This document shows, piece after piece, positions 7,705-17,636 of a stretch of DNA of 34,793 bases. Both the position numbers and the translations under genes were made by a program. The stretch is from positions 1 to 34,793 of the forward strand of contig CADEDJ010000034.1 in NCBI GenBank assembly GCA_902826055.1, read 5' to 3'. Under the pieces are notes generated by a model that was given only the letters and a program-made list of their open reading frames with translations, searched no databases and had not been told where the DNA came from. The stretch is from an uncultured Nitrosomonas sp. (GTDB taxonomy: Bacteria > Pseudomonadota > Gammaproteobacteria > Burkholderiales > Nitrosomonadaceae). How positions within the stretch are numbered: the first letter of the stretch is position 1; each line of letters begins with the position of its first letter.

Positions 7705-10119
7705 ATGAAAAATAATAGAGTGAACCCAAACTCTTTTATGCAAAAAAAACTACTGACCTTTCTGCCTGCAATACTGGTTGGGGTATGTCTTATTGTTATC
7801 GGATGCTATGTTGATTATCTGCGTTTACGCCATCTCGAGCATGAGTCGCGTATTTCAGCATTTGATAAATTAAGTTTATTGCGTGCTACATTGGAGGGAA
7901 CTATTACCAGCAATGTTCAGTTGGTACAAGGCCTGGTAGCCTCCCTATCCGTTGAACCGGATTTATCTACCGAAAAATTCGTGAAGCTTGCGAAATCACT
8001 ATTTAACGATCAATCGCAACTTCGCAATATCGGTGCTGCACCCGATTTGGTGATACGTTACATGTATCCGCTTGCGGGTAATGAAGCGGCATTAGGGCTC
8101 AATTTTCGCGAACACCCGAAGCAACTTGAAGCGGTGCTTCGTGCCCGTGATAGCGGGAATCTGATATTTGATGGTCCGGTAGATCTGATACAAGGCGGAC
8201 AGGGGTTTGTCGCACGCATCCCTGTGTTTATAGATAATCAGGAAAGCAAAGAAAAAACGTTTTGGGGCGTCATCTCGGCTGTGATTGATGTAAATCGGCT
8301 GTATCGAGTGAGTGGTGTGTTGGAAGCAGCGAAGGAATTCGATATTGCTATCAAAAATACATTCGATCAAAGCGGCAAGGTGTTTTTTGGTGCTGAGCAA
8401 GTATTTGATGAGCAACCCATATTGCTCGATATTGCTTTGCCCAAAGGCAGTTGGCAAATGGCTGCCGTACCCAAAGGTGGATGGGCTACTACTGTCAGTA
8501 GCGACGACATTTTCTTTCGTTTAGGTTTGATCTTGATCGCAGTAGTAGTCCTGCTGCCTCTTGTTGTAATCGGGAGATTTCAACAAAAAAACCGCGATAG
8601 CGAGATCCGCTTGCGCGCATTATTTGACATGTCGCCTGTCGGTATTGCATTAAATGATTATGCAACAGGAAAGTTTCTTGAGGTCAATAATGCATTATCG
8701 GTGCCGACAGGTTATTCCCGTGAGGAACTGTTAAATCTAACCTACTGGGACATTACCCCTGATGATTATGCCGTGCAGGAAGTCCGTCAGTTGGAAAGCC
8801 TGGAAACGACGGGTTACTTCGGACCCTATCAGAAAGAATATACTCGTAAAAATGGCAATCGTTATCCGGTTCAACTCAATGGCGTATTGATCTACGATGC
8901 TTCTGGCAGGAAATTGATTTGGTCGATTGTGGATGATATTACTGAGCGCAAGGCAACTGAGCAAGCGCTGATTGCTGCCAGGCATGAAGCCGAGCGCGCC
9001 AATCACGCCAAATCTGAATTTCTTTCCAGCATGAGCCATGAACTTCGTACTCCCATGAATGCAATTCTTGGTTTTAGCCAATTGCTTGAAATGGAGAAAC
9101 TCAATGACATGCACCTCAAATATGTCAAGGAAATTAAGAATGCCGGCATTCATTTGCTTGCACTCATTGATGAAGTTCTGGATCTGGCAAGAATCGAAGC
9201 CGGGCGCATTAATTTGAAACTGGAACCGGTTGAACTTCATCCGCTGATTGAAGAATGTATCAGTCTGGTAAGGAATTTGGCCATTCAACAGGGTGTTACC
9301 CTTACTCAAACGGGCCTGTATGATAAGGTACTGTATACGGATCGTATCCGCCTTAAGCAAGTGATTCTTAATTTGATTTCCAATGCGATCAAATATAATC
9401 GCAAAAACGGCAAGGTCCATATTGATGCCAAGCAATCCGAAAAGCCGGGTTATTTGAAAGTGTTTGTGACCGATACCGGCATCGGAATTGCTGCTAATAA
9501 ACTCGCTGAACTTTTTCAACCGTTTAATCGGCTTGACGCAGCAAGAACTGACATTGAAGGTACCGGTATCGGATTGTCCCTGACTCGCCGGATTGTCGAA
9601 TTAATGGGTGGCACGATTGGCGTACAAAGTGAGCTGGGCATAGGAAGCACTTTTTGGTTCGAGTTACGGGCGAAGGAATTTTCCAGTAGCGATAGCGTAC
9701 CAATAATTAACCCGGCCAATAGATTAGAATCTGATATAAAAACAAGAGCGAAGCAACAGAGCATTGTGTATATTGAGGACAATGCGGCTAATCTTGAGCT
9801 GGTGACCAAGATATTGACTTATCGCCAGCATATCAAACTGCTGTCAGCAGCTACTCCGGAAGCGGGAATTGATCTTATCAAAGTGCATCGTCCGGATCTT
9901 ATTTTGCTGGATATCAATTTACCGGGAATGAGCGGCTTTGATGTTCTTCAAATACTCAAACAACAACCTGAACTGGCTGATATTCCGGTGATTGCCGTTA
10001 CATCCCGGGCCATGCCGCATAATATTGCGGAAGGTAAAACTGCCGGTTTTGCCGACTATCTGACCAAGCCATTAAATGTGCAGCAGTTTCTCAGTGTAAT
10101 TGACCGGTATTTGAGGTAA
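7705..10119 (+). CDS. CHASE-PAS hybrid sensor histidine kinase with C-terminal receiver
   Basis: An 804-residue inner-membrane hybrid kinase. Two membrane helices (about residues 15-37 and 272-292) enclose a periplasmic CHASE sensor domain, recognised by RNIGAAPDLVI, GLNFREHP and FDGPVDLIQGGQGFVARIPV. A cytoplasmic PAS domain follows (about 298-418, LRALFDMSPVGIALND to IVDDITERK). The HisKA domain has phosphoacceptor H445 in SHELRTPMN. The HATPase domain shows the N box (NLISNAIKYN), DTGIGIA and GTGIGLSL. The receiver domain (about 686-802) has phosphoacceptor D736 in LILLDINLPG and the conserved lysine in LTKPL. No histidine phosphotransfer or DNA-binding output domain is present, so the output partner must be elsewhere. 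The CHASE ligand is unknown; known CHASE domains bind small molecules such as cytokinins. Confidence 0.92.
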   Translation: MKNNRVNPNSFMQKKLLTFLPAILVGVCLIVIGCYVDYLRLRHLEHESRISAFDKLSLLRATLEGTITSNVQLVQGLVASLSVEPDLSTEKFVKLAKSLFNDQSQLRNIGAAPDLVIRYMYPLAGNEAALGLNFREHPKQLEAVLRARDSGNLIFDGPVDLIQGGQGFVARIPVFIDNQESKEKTFWGVISAVIDVNRLYRVSGVLEAAKEFDIAIKNTFDQSGKVFFGAEQVFDEQPILLDIALPKGSWQMAAVPKGGWATTVSSDDIFFRLGLILIAVVVLLPLVVIGRFQQKNRDSEIRLRALFDMSPVGIALNDYATGKFLEVNNALSVPTGYSREELLNLTYWDITPDDYAVQEVRQLESLETTGYFGPYQKEYTRKNGNRYPVQLNGVLIYDASGRKLIWSIVDDITERKATEQALIAARHEAERANHAKSEFLSSMSHELRTPMNAILGFSQLLEMEKLNDMHLKYVKEIKNAGIHLLALIDEVLDLARIEAGRINLKLEPVELHPLIEECISLVRNLAIQQGVTLTQTGLYDKVLYTDRIRLKQVILNLISNAIKYNRKNGKVHIDAKQSEKPGYLKVFVTDTGIGIAANKLAELFQPFNRLDAARTDIEGTGIGLSLTRRIVELMGGTIGVQSELGIGSTFWFELRAKEFSSSDSVPIINPANRLESDIKTRAKQQSIVYIEDNAANLELVTKILTYRQHIKLLSAATPEAGIDLIKVHRPDLILLDINLPGMSGFDVLQILKQQPELADIPVIAVTSRAMPHNIAEGKTAGFADYLTKPLNVQQFLSVIDRYLR

Positions 10120-10307
10120 ATGGATGAGCAAGCGTCAAAAAAAGTTTTTTTGAAATAATTGCTGCGGATAAATCGCGCTATCACGTGGTATTGAAGGCAA
10201 ACATCAGTCGATGTTAGATAACTGTTGAGAGTTGGAATATCAGAGCATGTCGCCTGAAAAAAGAGAGATTCCATCACTAAAATACCTGTTTTATAACCCA
10301 ACAATAT

Positions 10308-10970
10308 ATGAACGAAGTTACATTAAATTTGTTTGAAGAAGCGGAACTGACGCAGACAGGAAGTGAGATGTTATGTGCCGGGGCGAGGGTATTGCGGGGT
10401 TTCGCATTGCCCGATGAAACTGCCATCTTTAACGCATTGAATGCGATTACAATTGTGGCACCATTCCGGCATTTGGCGACACCTGGCGGGTTCCGTATGT
10501 CAGTGGCAATGACAAATTGCGGTGCTTACGGTTGGGTATCCGATCACAACGGTTACCGCTATGATGCAATCGATCCGGACAGCGCTCAGCCTTGGCCCAA
10601 TATGCCGGATGTATTTTTACAGTTAGCGCGGCGTGCGGCACTGTGCGCTGGTTTTGAAAATTTTATCCCGACTGCATGCCTGATCAATCGCTATGAGCCG
10701 GGAACGCGTCTTTCATTGCATCAAGACAAAAATGAATGTGATTTTGACGCACCGATTGTTTCCGTTTCGTTGGGAATTCCAGCAATTTTTTTATGGGGTG
10801 GTCTGCGCCGCGCGGATCGACCGATTCGCGTACCATTACTGCACGGTGATGTGGTGGTATGGGGCGGAGCCGCAAGATTGCATTATCACGGTGTATTGCC
10901 GGTTAAACCGGGGTATCATGCGCTGACAGGTTCGTGCCGGATCAATCTGACTTTCCGTAAAGCGATTTAA
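10308..10970 (+). CDS. alkB: AlkB-type alpha-ketoglutarate-dependent DNA repair dioxygenase
   Basis: A 220-residue cytoplasmic Fe(II)/2-oxoglutarate dioxygenase of the AlkB family, which removes methyl groups from 1-methyladenine and 3-methylcytosine by oxidation. The iron ligands are H138 and D140 (SLHQDKNE) and H194 (LHYHGV). The 2-oxoglutarate-binding arginines sit in the closing RINLTFRKA. Length and order match Escherichia coli AlkB, and FLWGG and LLHGDVVVWGG are family hallmarks. The gene is on the same strand as the kinase but 188 bases downstream, so it may have its own promoter. The bases just after its stop (CAGGTCGTTGAAAAAC) resemble a repeat or IS end also partly seen near 25025. 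Confidence 0.95.
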   Translation: MNEVTLNLFEEAELTQTGSEMLCAGARVLRGFALPDETAIFNALNAITIVAPFRHLATPGGFRMSVAMTNCGAYGWVSDHNGYRYDAIDPDSAQPWPNMPDVFLQLARRAALCAGFENFIPTACLINRYEPGTRLSLHQDKNECDFDAPIVSVSLGIPAIFLWGGLRRADRPIRVPLLHGDVVVWGGAARLHYHGVLPVKPGYHALTGSCRINLTFRKAI

Positions 10971-11083
10971 CAGGTCGTTGAAAAACCATCTGCGTTGCTG
11001 CTGCCTTTGTTTTTTGTTTGGCTGTTGGGAACCAATTTTTTGATGAAACTTCTGAATAAGGTGAGAATAAAGGTGTTTGTGTT

Positions 11084-12514
11084 GTGAGAAAATTTTTGTT
11101 GCAGGTTGATCCATTCAGTGAAAAACCCAATAGTAACTGGTTTCGCACGATAACGTTATGCGTCAGTTTATGCTTAACCGGTTGTGCTATGGGTCCCGAT
11201 TATCTTCGTCCGCACATTGATACTGCGGAACGGTTTCGCATCAGCCCAGCAGAAGGACAGTCTATCGCCAATCTTTCCTGGTGGGAATTGCTGCGTGATG
11301 AAGAATTGCAGCGGCTTATCAACCGAGCCTTGCACGATAATAAAGATCTTCAGCGGGCCATGGCGAGTGTTGAAGAATTCCAGGCGCGTTCACGCATTGC
11401 GTTTATGGATTTTGTACCTAATATGGACATTGACGCTAACGCACCGGTGTTTGGCAAGCTCAGTGGTTTTGGGATTCCCGGATTTCCAACGCCATTCAGT
11501 TATTTCGGTCGAACAACATTGAATTGGGAAATCGATATCTGGGGTAGAATTCGTCGTTCCAATCAGGCAGCCCGGGCTGATTTGATGGCACGCGAAGAAA
11601 ATCGCCGCGCCATCATTCTGGCGCTTATCAGCGCAGTGGCACAGAGTTATTTTGATCTGTTGCAATTTGATGTGCAACGCGATATTGCCTATCGTGCCTT
11701 GGCTTCATGGGAAGAATCGGTTGCCATTTCGCGCGCGCAGTTGCAAGGAGGTGTCATTTCCCGTCTGGATCTGGATCAATTCGAGTCAGAACGTGCCAAT
11801 GCGGCTGCGCGGGTAGCGGAACTTGAGCGTCAAGTCGTACAAAAGGAAAATGAGCTCAGCATACTGTTAGGCAGCAATCCGGTATCGATAGCGCGCGGGC
11901 GTTCATTGACAGAACAAGTAGTGCCGCCGGAAGTACCCGCAGGCCTGCCTTCTGAACTGCTGCAGCGGCGCCCCGATATTCTTCAGGCTGAACAAAACCT
12001 GGCAGCCGCTACCGCCAGAATAGGCGTGGCTAAAGCGGCGCGGTTTCCGAAATTTTCGATTACCGGTATTCTCGGCGTGGCCAGTCCGGCTTTGTCCAAT
12101 TTGTTATTATCCGGCAGCGAGTTTGGTGTGGGTGGGCTTGGTTTGGCGGGGCCTTTGCTTAATGCGCAAAGTCTTGGTTTTGAACAGCGCGCCGCGGAAG
12201 CGCAAGCAAGACAGGCATTGGCGCAATACGAACAAACTATTCTGGTAGCTTTCAAGGAAGTTGAAGATGCGCTGGTGGCTATTCGCACGGTTGATGATCA
12301 ATTGCAAGCGCAACGGCAGCAGGTTGAAGCACTGCATTCGGCGTTGCGTGTGGCGGATCTCCGCTATCAAGGCGGCATTACCAGTTATGTCGATGTATTG
12401 CTTGCCAAGCGCAACTTATTTGACGCCGAGTTCGCGCTCAGTGCAACGCAACGTTTTCGTCTGGTATCTGTGGTGCAACTTTATAAAGCCTTGGGAGGCG
12501 GGTGGATACCGTAA
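11084..12514 (+). CDS. RND efflux outer-membrane channel lipoprotein (NodT/OprM type)
   Basis: A 476-residue outer-membrane factor. An N-terminal signal ends in the lipobox LTGC (acylated C34), followed by MGPDYLRP, the classical opening of OprM/NodT lipoproteins. Two homologous outer-membrane-efflux repeats follow, with WWELLRDEELQRLINRAL and EVPAGLPSELLQRRPDILQAE as family signatures and a closing DVLLAKRNLFDAE. In the trimeric channel these form the beta barrel and alpha-helical tunnel. The start is GTG, supported by an AAAGGTG ribosome site 8 bases upstream. It is the first gene of a plus-strand cluster with the FMN reductase, adaptor and permease. The usual order puts this channel gene last, so its lead position is a less common arrangement. 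Confidence 0.95.
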   Translation: MRKFLLQVDPFSEKPNSNWFRTITLCVSLCLTGCAMGPDYLRPHIDTAERFRISPAEGQSIANLSWWELLRDEELQRLINRALHDNKDLQRAMASVEEFQARSRIAFMDFVPNMDIDANAPVFGKLSGFGIPGFPTPFSYFGRTTLNWEIDIWGRIRRSNQAARADLMAREENRRAIILALISAVAQSYFDLLQFDVQRDIAYRALASWEESVAISRAQLQGGVISRLDLDQFESERANAAARVAELERQVVQKENELSILLGSNPVSIARGRSLTEQVVPPEVPAGLPSELLQRRPDILQAEQNLAAATARIGVAKAARFPKFSITGILGVASPALSNLLLSGSEFGVGGLGLAGPLLNAQSLGFEQRAAEAQARQALAQYEQTILVAFKEVEDALVAIRTVDDQLQAQRQQVEALHSALRVADLRYQGGITSYVDVLLAKRNLFDAEFALSATQRFRLVSVVQLYKALGGGWIP

Positions 12515-12609
12515 TGTCATGGTCATTGCTGGCCGGCGGAAAGCTAATGGCGATAACGTCATACTGAATCAAAATAAACTACCCATAACTATAACTAACA
12601 GGAGATTTT

Positions 12610-13161
12610 ATGAACCGGTATCAAGTTGCTGTTATCGTCGGCAGCCTTCGCAAAGATTCATTTAATCACAAACTGGCAAATGCCATTGTGAAGTTGGCAC
12701 CCCCTGAGTTTTCATTTAAATCTGTGCAGATCGGTGATTTGCCACTTTATAATCAGGATGATGATAACAATCCGTGTGCAGCCGTCAAACGGTTGAAAGC
12801 TGAAATTATAGCGTCTCACGGTCTTTTATTCGTTACGCCGGAGTACAATCGTTCAATCCCTGGTGTACTCAAGAATGCCATTGACCATGCGTCGCGGCCT
12901 TATGGACAGAGTGTGTGGGCGGGTAAGTCTGCCGGTATATTGGGTGTTTCGGTGGGTGCTATCGGTACGGCGATGGCGCAGCAGCATTTGCGCAATATCC
13001 TGGCTTACCTCGATGTGCCTACATTGGGTCAGCCTGAAGTGTTTATCCAGATGAAAGATGGATTATTTGATGCTGATGGAAATATTGGCACGGGTAGCAG
13101 GAATTTTCTGCAGAACTGGATGGATCGGTATATTGCATGGATTGATAAGCATGCGTGCTGA
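12610..13161 (+). CDS. NADPH-dependent FMN reductase (flavodoxin-like oxidoreductase)
   Basis: A 183-residue flavoprotein of the NADPH-dependent FMN reductase family (ChrR/YieF-like), which reduces FMN, quinones, azo compounds or chromate in two-electron steps. The FMN phosphate loop is VGSLRKDSFN near the N-terminus. The second signature, PEYNRSIPGVLKNAIDHASR, lies at about residues 77-96. GVSVGAIGTAMAQQHLR follows, as in this family. The ribosome site AGGAG gives a clear ATG start. The gene sits 95 bases after the channel gene and ends 45 bases before the adaptor ATG, inside the efflux cluster. A plausible but unproven role is detoxifying quinone-like compounds that the pump also exports. 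Confidence 0.92.
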   Translation: MNRYQVAVIVGSLRKDSFNHKLANAIVKLAPPEFSFKSVQIGDLPLYNQDDDNNPCAAVKRLKAEIIASHGLLFVTPEYNRSIPGVLKNAIDHASRPYGQSVWAGKSAGILGVSVGAIGTAMAQQHLRNILAYLDVPTLGQPEVFIQMKDGLFDADGNIGTGSRNFLQNWMDRYIAWIDKHAC

Positions 13162-13206
13162 GTTGTGCTAACGTGTTTTCTGAAAATTTTCTGTGATCTG
13201 AATGGC

Positions 13207-14442
13207 ATGATTAACCAAAAATTCAATTTAACTAAATCGATACGGCATATTGGTATTTTGCTTATTGGCATAAGCGCCGGAATATGCCTGACATCGCTGG
13301 CGGGTTGCTCAGGCAAAGCGCCTACGAATGATGCGCCACCGATTCCACAAGTAGAAGTGGTGACCGTGACGGCGCAAACGATCGAAGATGAACCGGAGTT
13401 CATCGGCCAAACGGAAGCTTTCCGCCCAGTGGAGATTCGTGCACAAGTCAGCGGTATCATTAAAAAAGTCTTTTTTACCGAGGGCCGCAATATTAAAAAA
13501 GGCGACCAGCTTTACCTTATTGATCCGGTGCCATTTAATGCCATTTATCTCAGCACTAGGGCTAAGGTGGCGCAGGCTCAGGCCCGCCTCGATTTGGCCA
13601 AACAAGATTTGGCGCGTGTGAAGCCGCTTTTGGAGCAGCAAGCGGTAAGTAAAAAAAATGTCGATGATGCCGAAGCGGAGGTTAGGGGAGCCAAAGCGGC
13701 ACTGGAAGCGGCACAAAATGATTTGATCAAGGCTAAATTTGATCTGGATAATACCAAGATTACTGCGCCTGTTAACGGTCGCATTGGCCGCAGTCATTTC
13801 TATGAGGGCAGACTGATATCTGCACAAGAAACGCTTCTCGCGACGATCGATCAACTTGATCCAATGTATGTCAATGTCAGTGTTCCCGAAAGCTATCTGT
13901 TGCGCCGCCGCCGTGAGCTTGCTGAACACAAGATCCAGCGCCCGGATATTTTCCAATTACGCGGGACGATGACTTTCTCGGATGGCAGTATTTATCCGCA
14001 TGAAGGGGTGCTGGATTTTGCCGATGTTGCAATCCGGCCGGAAACGGGGACTTTGCAAGGGCGTTTTACATTCCCAAATCCGGAAGGCAATCTTTCCCCG
14101 GGACAATCATATTTTTATCCGGGTCAATTCGTTAAAATTCGTATCAAAGGCTACACCCGAACCAATGCGATTTTGATCCCGCAACGTGCGGTTCAACAAG
14201 GACCGATGGGATCATTCGTATATGTCGTGGATGAGGAAGAAAAAGCGCAAGTTCGCCCGGTTCGCGCCAGCATGTGGCATGGCAAACAATGGCTGATTGA
14301 AAGTGGCTTGCAGCCGGGAGAGCGGGTTGTGGTAGAAGGTTTTTTCCGTATTCTGCCCGGTGTTCCAGTACAGGCCATGCCTTCGCAGAAAGAATCGCCG
14401 CCTTCATCGTCTTCTGAGCAAGCAGTGGAACAACAACCATGA
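13207..14442 (+). CDS. RND efflux periplasmic adaptor (membrane fusion protein), lipoprotein
   Basis: The adaptor that links the permease to the outer-membrane channel, about 411 residues from the ATG at 13207. The signal ends in the lipobox LAGC (C34). The order of domains is canonical: the barrel-sandwich half-motif (FRPVEIRAQVSGIIKKVFF), a long helical hairpin (about 100-180, Ala/Lys/Glu-rich), the second half-motif (DLDNTKITAPVNGRIG), the beta-barrel, and a membrane-proximal domain with AILIPQRAVQQGPMG. A longer reading from GTG at 13165 adds 14 residues. I prefer the ATG because it leaves a normal lipoprotein signal; neither start has a strong ribosome site. Its stop overlaps the permease start by 4 bases (ATGA), showing translational coupling. 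Confidence 0.9.
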   Translation: MINQKFNLTKSIRHIGILLIGISAGICLTSLAGCSGKAPTNDAPPIPQVEVVTVTAQTIEDEPEFIGQTEAFRPVEIRAQVSGIIKKVFFTEGRNIKKGDQLYLIDPVPFNAIYLSTRAKVAQAQARLDLAKQDLARVKPLLEQQAVSKKNVDDAEAEVRGAKAALEAAQNDLIKAKFDLDNTKITAPVNGRIGRSHFYEGRLISAQETLLATIDQLDPMYVNVSVPESYLLRRRRELAEHKIQRPDIFQLRGTMTFSDGSIYPHEGVLDFADVAIRPETGTLQGRFTFPNPEGNLSPGQSYFYPGQFVKIRIKGYTRTNAILIPQRAVQQGPMGSFVYVVDEEEKAQVRPVRASMWHGKQWLIESGLQPGERVVVEGFFRILPGVPVQAMPSQKESPPSSSSEQAVEQQP

Positions 14443-17400
14443 CTCGCTCGCATTTTTTTATTGACCGGCCGATTTTTTCTTCGGTGCTATCGATCATCAT
14501 TGTGGTCCTGGGACTGGTTTCATTGCTAAAACTTCCTGTTGCGCAGTTTCCTCAAATCACGCCGCCGATGATTCAAATTGAAGCCGATTATCCCGGCGCG
14601 AGTGCCGAGGTCGTTGCGGAGGCGGTGGCGCGTCCGATTGAAATACAACTGCCCGGCATCGATAATTTGTTGTATTACGAGTCGACCAGTACCAACGACG
14701 GGCACATGACCATGAAGCTCACGTTCGAGATCGGTACCGATATCGATATCGCACAGGTGCAAACGCAAAATCGTCAACGGCTGGCAGAACCACAATTACC
14801 TGATGAAGTGATACGCCAAGGTATAACTGTAAAAAAGACGTCACCGGATTTATTGGCGGTGATTGCGCTGAGTTCCACCGATCCCCAGCATGACACGGTA
14901 TTTCTATCGAATTATACCTTGCTGCGTATCCTGGATAATGTGAAACGCCTGCCCGGAGTCGGCGATGCAGTTGTGTTCGGAGGACAAAATTATTCCATGC
15001 GATTGGTGCTCGATCCGGTACGCATGGCACAACTTAATCTGACGCCAACGGAAATTGCCGCCGTGGTGCGCGAACAGAATCGCGATTTTCCGGCAGGCCG
15101 GATCGGCCGCGAACCGACTTCCGAGAAAACTGAATTGACGATTCCCGTTATCACGCGCGGGCGCATGAGCGAAGTCAAAGAATTTGAAGACATGATCGTT
15201 CGCGCTTATCCCGATGGATCCATGGTGCGCCTGCGTGATGTGGCTCGCGTTGAATTGGGAGCGCAATCGTATGATTTGCAAGGCCGCTGGAATGGCAAAC
15301 CCAATACTTTCATTTTGACCTTTCTTTCACCGGGGGCCAATGCCCTCGATACGGTTAAACGCGTCAAAGAAGAGATGGAAGGCTTGGCTAAAAGCTTTCC
15401 TGCCGGCGTTTCTTATGACATTCCCTACGATACCACCCAATTCATCGAAGTTTCCATCAAGGAAGTGGTCAAAACGCTGGGTGAAGCATTACTTTTGGTA
15501 ATCTTGGTGGTGTTTGTATTTTTGCAAAGCTGGCGCGCCACATTGATTCCAGCCCTGGCAGCGCCAATATCTTTGATTGGCACACTGGCGGGGATGGATG
15601 CACTGGGTTTCTCCATCAATACGTTGACGTTGTTCGGTATGGTATTGGCCATCGGTATCGTGGTCGATGATGCCATTGTTGTCGTGGAAAATGTTGAAAG
15701 GCATATTACCAAAGGCGGATTGTCACCGCGTGATGCCGCTAAGAAAGCCATGGATGAAGTCACGGGTCCTGTCATTGCGATTGTTTTGGTGTTGGCAGCC
15801 GTTTTTTTGCCGGTTGGTTTTCTAGGCGGAATCACCGGTCAGTTATATAAGCAATTTGCGATCACAATCGCGTTGTCTGTTGCCATTTCAGGATTTGTCG
15901 CACTCACGCTTAGCCCGGCTTTATGTGCGTTGATACTCAAACCCGGTCATGGAAATCCCAATCGGTTCTGGCAAATGTTCAATCGATCATTCGGTTGGCT
16001 GGAAAATCGCTATGTCGGAATAGTCGGTGTTGTGCTCAAACGGTCTTTGCTGACGATAACAATCTTCGTCATTTTGATCATGACCGTTATCGGTTTATTC
16101 AAAACGATCCCAGGAAGCTTTCTGCCGGAAGAAGATCAAGGCTATTTTATTACCGTGGTGCAATTGCCCGATGGCGCTTCTTTAGCACGTACCATTGAAG
16201 TTCTGGAAAAAATTGAAAGCTATTTTCTATCGGTTTCAGCCGTTCATTCAACCGATGCTTTAGCCGGTCAAAATTTTGTGTTCGGCACGCGGGGTGCGAA
16301 CCAAGCCACCATGTTCGTTCCATTGCAGCATTGGGATGAAAGGCCGGGTGCTGAGCAGAATGTGCAAAGCTTGATCGGTGAGGCTTTTCAGGAATTCGCC
16401 AAAATTCCGGAAGCATTGATCCTGGCTTTCAATGCGCCCACTATCAGTGGGTTGGGAACAACCGGAGGGTTTACCGCACAACTGCAAGATCCTGGTGGTG
16501 GCGATTTTGCACAGTTTGCAGCCGTAGCACAGGAATTCGTCGGTAAAGCTACCGAACATCCGGCGATTGCGTTCGCTAATACTAATTTTCGCATCAGCGC
16601 TCCTAGGTTGTATGCTACGGTAGACCGCGAGCGGGCGAAAGCATTGGGTGTTCCGATTTCGGAAGTGTTCGATACCATGCAGGCGTATTTCGGCAATCTA
16701 TATGTCAACGATTTCGTCAAATTTGGCCGCATTTATCGCGTGCAGACCGAAGCTTTACCCGAATACCGTTCAAATCCGGACGATATCAGCAAAATTTATA
16801 TCCGTGCACGAAGTGGCGGGACACAAACCATGATTCCACTGGATTCCGTAGTTACCACGGAATTCAACAGCGGTCCCGATCCGGTCACGCATTTCAATGG
16901 CTTTAATTCCGCTTTGATCATGGGTAGTGCTGCGCCTGGTTACAGTTCCGGGCAATCATTGGAAGCATTGCAACAAATAGCCGACGAAATCTTAACGCCG
17001 CGTGGTTATACCATCGACTGGAGCGGCATATCGTTACAAGAACGCAAAGCAAGCGGACAATCCATTTATGTATTTGCTTTTGCGTTACTCATGGTATTCC
17101 TGGTGTTAGCGGCATTGTATGAAAGTTGGTCGATTCCGTTTGCAGTTATTCTTGCTATACCTTTCGGCGTACTCGGTGCATTATTGGCGATTTGGACGCG
17201 CGATTTGACCAATGATATTTACTTCCAGATCGGCTTGGTGACGCTTATCGGACTGGCCGCAAAGAACGCTATTTTGATCGTCGAATTTGCCAATCAGCGG
17301 CACGCGGCAGGTCTATCCTTGACCGAAGCTGCACTGGAAGCCGCAAGATTGAGATTCCGGCCGATTATCATGACATCCATGGCTTTCATTTTGGGAGTTT

Positions 17401-17636
17401 TGCCACTTGTGATTGCAACCGGCGCAGGTGCTGCAAGCCGTAATTCAATCGGTACCGGGGTTTTTGGTGGTATGTTAGCGGCAACTTTTTTGGCGATATT
17501 CTTTGTACCGTTGTTTTTTGTTGTTATTGGCAAAATGAATCGCAAAAATAACGATGCTAAAAATTCCAAGGATTTACACAATGAACCAGAGCCGGTAAAA
17601 ACACAGGAAATAATCGTTGATAAGGATCAGACATAG
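14439..17636 (+). CDS. RND multidrug efflux permease (HAE1 family, AcrB/MexF-like)
   Basis: A 1065-residue inner-membrane proton antiporter of the hydrophobe/amphiphile efflux family. It begins with the standard FFIDRPIFSSVLSIIIV helix. The two large periplasmic loops follow helices 1 and 7, and 12 membrane helices are expected. The proton-relay aspartates are D410 and D411 in GIVVDDAIVVVENVER, and the conserved lysine lies in GLAAKNAILIVEFAN. GSFLPEEDQGYF and AALYESWSIPFAVILAIPFG are further family marks. Length is normal. It is the last gene of the efflux cluster and is coupled to the adaptor by a 4-base overlap. Substrates cannot be told from sequence. No TetR- or MarR-type regulator gene is next to the cluster. 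Confidence 0.96.
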   Translation: MTRSHFFIDRPIFSSVLSIIIVVLGLVSLLKLPVAQFPQITPPMIQIEADYPGASAEVVAEAVARPIEIQLPGIDNLLYYESTSTNDGHMTMKLTFEIGTDIDIAQVQTQNRQRLAEPQLPDEVIRQGITVKKTSPDLLAVIALSSTDPQHDTVFLSNYTLLRILDNVKRLPGVGDAVVFGGQNYSMRLVLDPVRMAQLNLTPTEIAAVVREQNRDFPAGRIGREPTSEKTELTIPVITRGRMSEVKEFEDMIVRAYPDGSMVRLRDVARVELGAQSYDLQGRWNGKPNTFILTFLSPGANALDTVKRVKEEMEGLAKSFPAGVSYDIPYDTTQFIEVSIKEVVKTLGEALLLVILVVFVFLQSWRATLIPALAAPISLIGTLAGMDALGFSINTLTLFGMVLAIGIVVDDAIVVVENVERHITKGGLSPRDAAKKAMDEVTGPVIAIVLVLAAVFLPVGFLGGITGQLYKQFAITIALSVAISGFVALTLSPALCALILKPGHGNPNRFWQMFNRSFGWLENRYVGIVGVVLKRSLLTITIFVILIMTVIGLFKTIPGSFLPEEDQGYFITVVQLPDGASLARTIEVLEKIESYFLSVSAVHSTDALAGQNFVFGTRGANQATMFVPLQHWDERPGAEQNVQSLIGEAFQEFAKIPEALILAFNAPTISGLGTTGGFTAQLQDPGGGDFAQFAAVAQEFVGKATEHPAIAFANTNFRISAPRLYATVDRERAKALGVPISEVFDTMQAYFGNLYVNDFVKFGRIYRVQTEALPEYRSNPDDISKIYIRARSGGTQTMIPLDSVVTTEFNSGPDPVTHFNGFNSALIMGSAAPGYSSGQSLEALQQIADEILTPRGYTIDWSGISLQERKASGQSIYVFAFALLMVFLVLAALYESWSIPFAVILAIPFGVLGALLAIWTRDLTNDIYFQIGLVTLIGLAAKNAILIVEFANQRHAAGLSLTEAALEAARLRFRPIIMTSMAFILGVLPLVIATGAGAASRNSIGTGVFGGMLAATFLAIFFVPLFFVVIGKMNRKNNDAKNSKDLHNEPEPVKTQEIIVDKDQT

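Noticed and set aside
8737..9519. Minus-strand open frame of 260 codons
   Set aside because: Runs antisense through the PAS, HisKA and HATPase regions of the hybrid kinase; no ribosome site and no recognisable domain.
13309..13956. Minus-strand open frame of 215 codons
   Set aside because: Antisense to the RND adaptor, whose domain order is complete.
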